NCBI GenBank assembly: GCA_009731375.1
Contig: BJOX01000173.1
Span: 70,626 to 101,038, forward strand
DNA length: 30,413 nucleotides
DNA from: Paulinella micropora
Taxonomy: Eukaryota; Cercozoa; Imbricatea; Euglyphida
Direction of reading: 5' to 3'
A program made the translations under genes and the position numbers. How positions within the stretch are numbered: position 1 is the first letter of the stretch; the number at the start of each line of letters is the position of its first letter. Below, in pieces: positions 1 to 30,413 of the stretch. The notes beneath the pieces were generated by a model. That model was not told where the DNA came from. It did not search any database and saw only the letters and a list, made by a program, of their open reading frames with translations.

Positions 1-134
1 TTTGGTATCGCCTGTATCAGTCCCTTCCGTGCAAACATCACGGCTTAGCTGGGCATCGGGTTAATACTTTACCCACAGACTTCCTTGGTTGACGAAATCA
101 GAAGCTCCTTTTTTCTGACATTAGTCGATATCTC

Positions 135-137
<3 letters not shown>
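1..137 (+). repeat. Dispersed element E, copy 1 (3' part)
   Basis: This stretch matches the last part of a 533-bp element found whole at 22368-22900 and 25778-26310. It ends with the shared sequence ATTAGTCGATATCTCATC and passes straight into (TATC)n. The left side is cut by the window edge, so its true 5' end is unknown. It lies in an intron of the VPS10-like gene. Confidence 0.85.
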
Positions 138-3605
<3,468 letters not shown>

Positions 3606-5610
3606 TTAATCCACTTCTACCTTTGGGCCTGAGGAAGCAGCTCCCGCGTCGAACTTGCCCGCACGCATACCCCCCATACAACCCATGCCACCCATGTCAG
3701 CGCCCATGCCAGCCATGTTAGGCATACCGCCTCCGCCGCCTGCCTGTTGGTACGCTTTGGAGATCACGGGACGGCACATCTCCTCCAACTCCTGCCGCCT
3801 TGTCTCGAGCTCTTCCTTGCTGGCCGTCTCGCCGTTCGCTTCGAGCCAGTCCGTGGCTTCCTTGACCGCCGACAGCACCTTCTGCTTGTCCGCCTCGCAC
3901 AGCTTGTCCTTGAGGCTGTCCTCTACGCTGTTGCGGACCTGGTAGGCATAGCTCTCCAGCGCGTTGCGAGACATGACCCGCTCCTGGACCGCTTTGTCCT
4001 CCGCAGAAAATTTCTCTGCCTCGTTCACCATGCGCTCGATGTCGTCCTTGCTCAGCCTGCCTTGGTCGTTGGTGATGGTGATCTTGCGGCTGTTGTTGGT
4101 GCCCTTGTCGACCGCGGACACGTTGAGGATGCCGTTGGCGTCCAGCTCAAACTTCACCTCGATCTGCGGCACACCGCGGGGCGCGGGGGGAATGCCAGTC
4201 AAATCGAACCGCCCCAAGTTGTGGTTGTCGCGTGTCCGCACGCGCTCGCCTTCAAACACTTGGATGGTGACGGCAGGCTGGTTGTCGGCGTAGGTCGAGA
4301 AGATCTGCGACTTGCAGCAGGGGATGGAGGTGTTTCTGTCGATGATCTTGGTCATGATGCCACCGGCCGTCTCAATACCCAACGAGAGCGGCGCCACGTC
4401 CACTACGAGCACCTCCTGAGCTCCAGCCTGCCCTGTCAGCACCGCGGCCTGCACAGCGGCGCCATACGCGACTGCCTCGTCTGGATTGATGCTCTGGCAC
4501 GGCTGCTTCCCGTTGAAGAACTTGCTGATCGTCTTCTGGATGTAGGGGATGCGCGTGGAGCCCCCGACCAGCACGATATCGCTGATTTGGCTCTTGTCCA
4601 GGCGCGAGTCACGCAGCACCTGTTCGACCGGCTTCAAGCAGCCTCGGAAGTGGTCGCCACACAGGTCCTCAAAGCGCGCCCTGGTGATGGTCGCAGAGTA
4701 GTCGATGCCCTCGAACAGCGAGTCGATCTCCACAGTTGCAGTGGTCGAGGACGATAGTGTTCTTTTGGCGCGCTCGCATGCCGTTCGTAACCTGCGCATC
4801 GCTCGGTCGCTTGCTTTGACGCTCTTTCCGTACTTCCGCTCGAAGTCTTGCATGAAGTGCTGCATGAGCTTTTCGTCGAAGTCCTCACCTCCCAAGTGAT
4901 TGTCCCCTGCGGTCGCTTTGACTTCGAAGATACCTCCGTCGATGGTCAGAAGAGACACGTCGAATGTACCCCCGCCCAAGTCGAAGATGAGCACGTTTTT
5001 CTCCTCGTCCTTTCCTTTCTTAGACGAGTCGAGGCCATACGCAAGCGCTGCAGCCGTAGGTTCGTTAATAATGCGCAGCACGTTGAGACCTGCGATCGTG
5101 CCTGCATCCTTGGTTGCCTGTCGCTGAGCGTCATTGAAGTAGGCGGGCACAGTGATGATCGCATCCTTCACAGGCTCCCCCAAGTAGGTTTCTGCAGTCT
5201 CTTTCATCTTGGTCAGCACCATACTACTGATCTCCTCGGGACGAAAACGCCTCTTCTCACCCTTGTGTTGTACTTCGATCACAGGCTTGCCTTGTTCCGA
5301 AACTACTTTGAAGGGCCACAGCTTCATGTCGGACTGCACAGTGGGGTCATTGAACTCTCTTCCGATCAGCCTCTTGGCAGACGACACAGTGTTTTGTGGA
5401 TTCATTGCAGCTTGGTTCTTTGCAGCCTCTCCAATCAGGCGTTCGGTGTCGGAAAAGGCTACGACACTTGGGGTCGTTCTGTTTCCCTGGTCGTTCGCGA
5501 TGATCTCAACCTGACCGTTCCTCGATCACACCCACGCACGAGTACGTGGTACCGAGGTCGATACCGATCGCAAACCCCTGTCCTTTCTTGTTGGTCTTGT
5601 TGCTCGACAT
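3606..5610 (-). CDS. HSP70: Cytosolic HSP70 chaperone, single exon, frameshifted near the N-terminus
   Basis: ATP-dependent chaperone of the HSP70/HSC70 family. The ATG at 5608-5610 gives [20 protein letters not shown], then TTYSCVGV. One extra C in the plus strand at about 5520 breaks the frame after GVIE; reading past it gives the expected [18 protein letters not shown], and the rest runs open to TAA at 3606-3608. Allowing for the extra base the protein is 667 residues, close to the usual 640-660. All three signatures are present: GIDLGTTYS (16-24), [12 protein letters not shown] (208-219) and [15 protein letters not shown] (345-359), followed by a complete substrate domain ([15 protein letters not shown]) and a glycine/methionine tail. 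There is no ER signal or retention motif. It ends GPKVEVD, one Glu short of EEVD. No intron or microsatellite lies inside it. The shift may be a sequencing error or a real inactivating change. Confidence 0.95.
5518..5523 (-). other. One-base insertion (frameshift) in HSP70
   Basis: The minus strand reads ATCGAGGAACGGTCAG where the family needs one G fewer (GAG AAC GGT CAG, giving E-N-G-Q). Uncorrected, translation stops at TGA a few codons later. Confidence 0.85.
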
Positions 5611-5684
5611 TTGATACTTTCGTGATTGAATTTTGTGTGTTGGGAGGCAAACTAGTTGCCAAAAACAGGTTTACTCCTAGACAT

Positions 5685-5700
5685 GCTGGATGCTCCAGAA
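5685..5700 (-). promoter_or_regulatory. Weak heat-shock-element candidate
   Basis: GGATGCTCCAGAA matches the alternating 5-bp pattern nGAAnnTTCnnGAAn with two mismatches. It lies about 80-90 bp upstream of the HSP70 ATG. Confidence 0.35.
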
Positions 5701-5748
5701 AAGGAAAGGAAATAAGCCGTTTTTAGCGGATGAAGGAAAAAAATCCTG

Positions 5749-5760
5749 TTTTCGAGAAAA
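5749..5760 (-). promoter_or_regulatory. Heat-shock-element candidate upstream of HSP70
   Basis: TTCGAGAA at 5751-5758 is a perfect TTCnnGAA dyad about 140 bp upstream of the HSP70 start codon, a usual place for heat-shock-factor binding. Only two of the usual three modules are clear. Confidence 0.5.
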
Positions 5761-6172
5761 TCTGGTACCCTTTATTCTCACAAAAGTGGCATTTTGTGGC
5801 AGCAAGGCCTAAAAACCTGCTGTCTGCCACTACAGTTAGTGCAATTTAAAGTTCCTCATAAAAATTGTTGCTGCAAATTCGTTTATGTAAATAAATCTCA
5901 TAATGCCACGGTAGTCCTGGATTTTTATGAAAGGCAAGATCTCGTCCTCTTTCTCATAGCACAACACGACACGATGTCAACTGTGGGATGCAAATAGGAT
6001 GCAATCGATCCCCATCTTTGCATCGCCGGCAAAGGTCTTTCTCCCTGTCCCTGTCTTTTCTTGTTTTATTTATTGTTTTCTTTTCTTCCTTTCTTCCTTT
6101 CTTCCTTTCATTCTTGTTTTCTTGTTCTCTTATTTTCTTGTTTTCTTGTTTTCTTGTTTTCTTGTTTTCTTG

Positions 6173-6342
6173 TTTTCTTGTTTCCTTTCTCTCTTCTCCT
6201 GCCATATCGTCGAACCTAGTATGTCTTTATCGGATAGGGCTAGACAGCATGTGATGGCGTTTTCTTGTTTCCTTTCTTTCTTCTCCTGCCATATCGTCGA
6301 ACCTATGTCTTTATCGGATAGGGCTGGACAGCATGTGATGGC
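6173..6342 (+). repeat. Tandem duplication of about 85 bp
   Basis: Two copies (about 6173-6257 and 6258-6342) share TTTCTTGTTTCC, CCATATCGTCGAACC, ATGTCTTTATCGGATAGGGCT and ACAGCATGTGATGGC blocks, with a few substitutions and a 3-base difference. The function is unknown. Confidence 0.8.
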
Positions 6343-6547
6343 ACGTCGTGTAAAAACGGTACACATAAACTGCATACAAGTACTCATACATACACGCATA
6401 CATGCATACATACATACATATATACATAAATACATACATACATAAATACATACAAGTACTCATACATACACGTGCATACATACATTCATACATACATTCA
6501 TTCATATACATACATATGTACATACTTACATACATACTATACATACA

Positions 6548-6578
<31 letters not shown>

Positions 6579-7265
6579 GTGTTTTTCAGGCCTATCGACA
6601 ATTATTCTATTCGTACATATGTACATACATGCATGCATACATACATACATACATACACACATACATACATACATACATACATACATAGATACATACATAC
6701 ACATACATACATACATACATACATATTTACATATACATACATACATACATACAATTTACATACATACATATGTACATACATACATATGTACATGCATGCA
6801 TACATACATACATACATGACATACATACATACACACACATACATACATACATACATACATGCATACATACATACATGTACGTACGTACGTACATGCATTC
6901 ATACATACATATGTACATACACACACATACATACACATATATACATACATACATACATACATACACATGCATACATACATGCATACATACATACATACAT
7001 ACATACATGCATGCATGCATACATACATACATACATACATACGTACGTACGTACGTACATACATACATACATACATACATACATACATACATAAATACAT
7101 ACATACATACATACAGACATACATACATACATACATACGTACATACATAAATTCATACATACATACATACATGTACATACATACATACATACATACATAC
7201 ATACATACATGCATACATACATGCATGCATAAATTACGTACATGCAGTACACACACGTTCCCTAG

Positions 7266-7296
7266 GCGCTGTTCTGAACTGTAGCCAGTGCAATCT
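7266..7296 (+). pseudogene. Acceptor-side copy A of the zinc exon
   Basis: After CCTAG it reads GAVLNCSQCNL-like codons (GCTGTTCTGAACTGTAGC), matching the start of the exon at 7570, then dissolves into TACA repeats. Confidence 0.75.
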
Positions 7297-7330
7297 ATAC
7301 ATACATAAGACATACATAACATAGCACATG

Positions 7331-7390
7331 CATATATCACATCATTACATATGTAGCAAATGCAATCTCTTCTGCAGCTCGTGCCAGCAA
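7331..7390 (+). pseudogene. Acceptor-side copy B of the zinc exon
   Basis: It carries ATATCACATCATTACAT from the intron before the true exon, then TGTAGCAAATGCAATCTC and CTGCAGCTCGTGCCAGCAA (CSKCNLFCSSCQQ), and passes into TACA repeats. Confidence 0.75.
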
Positions 7391-7569
7391 TACATACATA
7401 GATACATACATACATACATACACATACATACATACGCACACATACATACACACATAAATACATACATACATACATACACACACACATACACACACACACA
7501 CATACACACACACACACACATACATACATACATACATACAGATATCACATCATTACATACACACGTCAG

Positions 7570-29490
<21,921 letters not shown>

Positions 29491-30413
29491 TGAAATATTG
29501 CCACAGCGCACTGGACAGACCCTGTGAACTTCCCTTGAAAGATTTGTTGCGTCGGGCATTTGTTTCCTTGAAAGATTTGTTGCGTCGGGCATTTATTTCC
29601 TTGAAAGATTTGTTGCGTCGGGCATTTGTTTCATTCTTCAACTCGTCGTGTATAATTATGAATGTAGCGAAGTACTAGTATTAAGATTACTGATAGTAAT
29701 ATCAATACCTATACTGGTCATAGCAAGGGTGCGGAAATCCCGTTCATGGTTTAGAATGTTACGTTACATAATATTCATTCTACAGTGCGATACCGTTGGT
29801 CGCGTCGTAGTGTAATAGGTGAGTATCACCCTGCCCCACACCTGAGCAATTCAGGGGCGATGTAGGATACATTTTAGGTTTTGTTAATAATATATTTAGT
29901 TATATCTGCCCTGTGCTCACCCCCAAGGACAATTACCTATTTTCTCACTCTGAGTGTAACGGCGAATTCAAAGCTTTGGCGGTTCGGGGTTGTGACTTAG
30001 TGACGTTCAATATATTATATAATATCTAATAAAAATTAAAATTTAGCCTCGCTTAGTAAAAGGAACTTGAGTACAAATGGTTATGATGTAATGCCCCCAA
30101 CGATAGCTCGTAAAAAGTCGGTAATACAACCAAACACAGTCCTCAAGAATGAGAATGATGTCTCGTTGTATTGGCTCAGTGAAGCCAAAAAGGAAAACGG
30201 CAACAGACCAGGAATAAAATGGCATCAGGTCCAATCCGGACAAATAATACTGAAAAACAAGCTGGTGCACCTGTCACCAGGAAAAGGTATTTTTTACCGG
30301 CTATCCGGGGGGTGATGCCTACAGTACCCCCTCCCGATTTTATGACGGAAATAGCATTTTCGTCATACACCTTCTGATTTCTTTCTGCAAATAGTATGCG
30401 CTATGGAGTCATG
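29491..30413. other. 3' flank, no convincing gene
   Basis: After a 33-bp triple repeat the region is non-repetitive. AATAAA at about 30028 is a possible poly(A) signal. An 82-codon frame at 30067-30315 (reading NGYDVMPPTIARKKS...) matches nothing I know. AAGGGTGCGGA at 29725 matches the end of the MITE-like element, but no partner end was found. Confidence 0.45.
29533..29633 (+). repeat. 33-bp direct repeat, 3 copies
   Basis: CCTTGAAAGATTTGTTGCGT CGGGCATTTGTTT occurs three times with one or two changes. One plus-strand frame reads LKDLLRRAFVS three times, but it lies behind the stop of the TFIIF-alpha gene. Confidence 0.92.

Larger units (their letters stand above)
5611..7265. other. Divergent upstream region and leading repeats
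   Basis: The HSP70 promoter side (5611-5990) is non-repetitive. Then come TTTC/TTTTCTTG pyrimidine repeats (about 6058-6190), a tandem duplication (6173-6342), and long (TACA)n with ACGT and ATGC variants (6363-7230). The unseen 5' exons of the plus-strand TFIIF-alpha gene should lie here or be lost. ATG at 6338 followed by ARRVKT and GTACAC is a possible start exon, but its phase does not join the exon at 7570. Confidence 0.55.

Noticed and set aside
3747-4757. 336-codon open frame opposite HSP70
   Set aside because: It is a shadow of the GC-rich HSP70 coding strand; the minus-strand frame carries all family motifs.
29790-29880. tRNA-like segment (GTAGTGTAATAGGTGAGTAT ... AATTCAGGGGCGATG)
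   Set aside because: The D-arm-like part is fair, but there is no B box and stems do not close. At most a decayed relic.
30067-30315. 82-codon open frame near the right edge
   Set aside because: No recognised motif, start or splice context; it could be a fragment of an unknown element. Not called as a gene.

Overview
This is a eukaryotic nuclear window in which microsatellites make up most of the bases. Tetranucleotide arrays dominate (TATC, TACC, TACA and TATG types), with AGT/ACT/ATT triplets, TA/CA/TC/GA dinucleotides, long polypyrimidine runs and five N gaps. The organism cannot be named from sequence. An intronless GC-rich cytosolic HSP70 and a TFIIF-alpha-like protein that appears to carry a plant-type N-terminal zinc motif suggest an alga or other protist, but this is inference.

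Layout. (1) 1-2043, plus strand: the 3' end of a VPS10/sortilin-like sorting receptor, in four phase-compatible exons (a GYRKVPGDTC motif, one membrane span, a YRPL tail signal, an acidic cluster and a stop). (2) 2044-3605: convergent intergenic DNA. (3) 3606-5610, minus strand: cytosolic HSP70 in one exon, with a one-base frameshift near 5520 and a C-terminus ending VEVD instead of EEVD. (4) 5611-7569: divergent upstream region with a heat-shock-element candidate next to HSP70. (5) 7570-29490, plus strand: 22 tiny phase-compatible exons (about 1.2 kb of coding sequence in about 22 kb) that I assemble as TFIIF-alpha (RAP74), the large subunit of the RNA polymerase II initiation factor TFIIF. 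The start exon was not found and a 745-N gap could hide another exon. (6) 29491-30413: 3' flank with a three-copy 33-bp repeat and unassigned sequence.

The introns of the TFIIF-alpha gene hold most of the unusual structure. Several splice sites are themselves repeat units, and one 50-bp intron is a nearly pure TACA repeat from GT to AG. Fragments of neighbouring exons recur inside the introns with a polarity: acceptor-side pieces lie upstream of the intact exon and donor-side pieces lie downstream. This holds at nine or ten exons. The introns also contain a 533-bp dispersed element with a fixed 3' end running into (ATCT)n (five copies in the window), a tRNA-derived SINE-like element, a TTAA-flanked MITE-like element, a 212-bp foldback element, a tandem 493-bp repeat, and a minisatellite whose units each carry a consensus GTAAGT donor.

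The three genes have no evident functional link (vacuolar or lysosomal sorting, protein folding, transcription initiation). The main candidate for an undescribed phenomenon is the structured decay and expansion of intron-exon junctions in a microsatellite-invaded gene.
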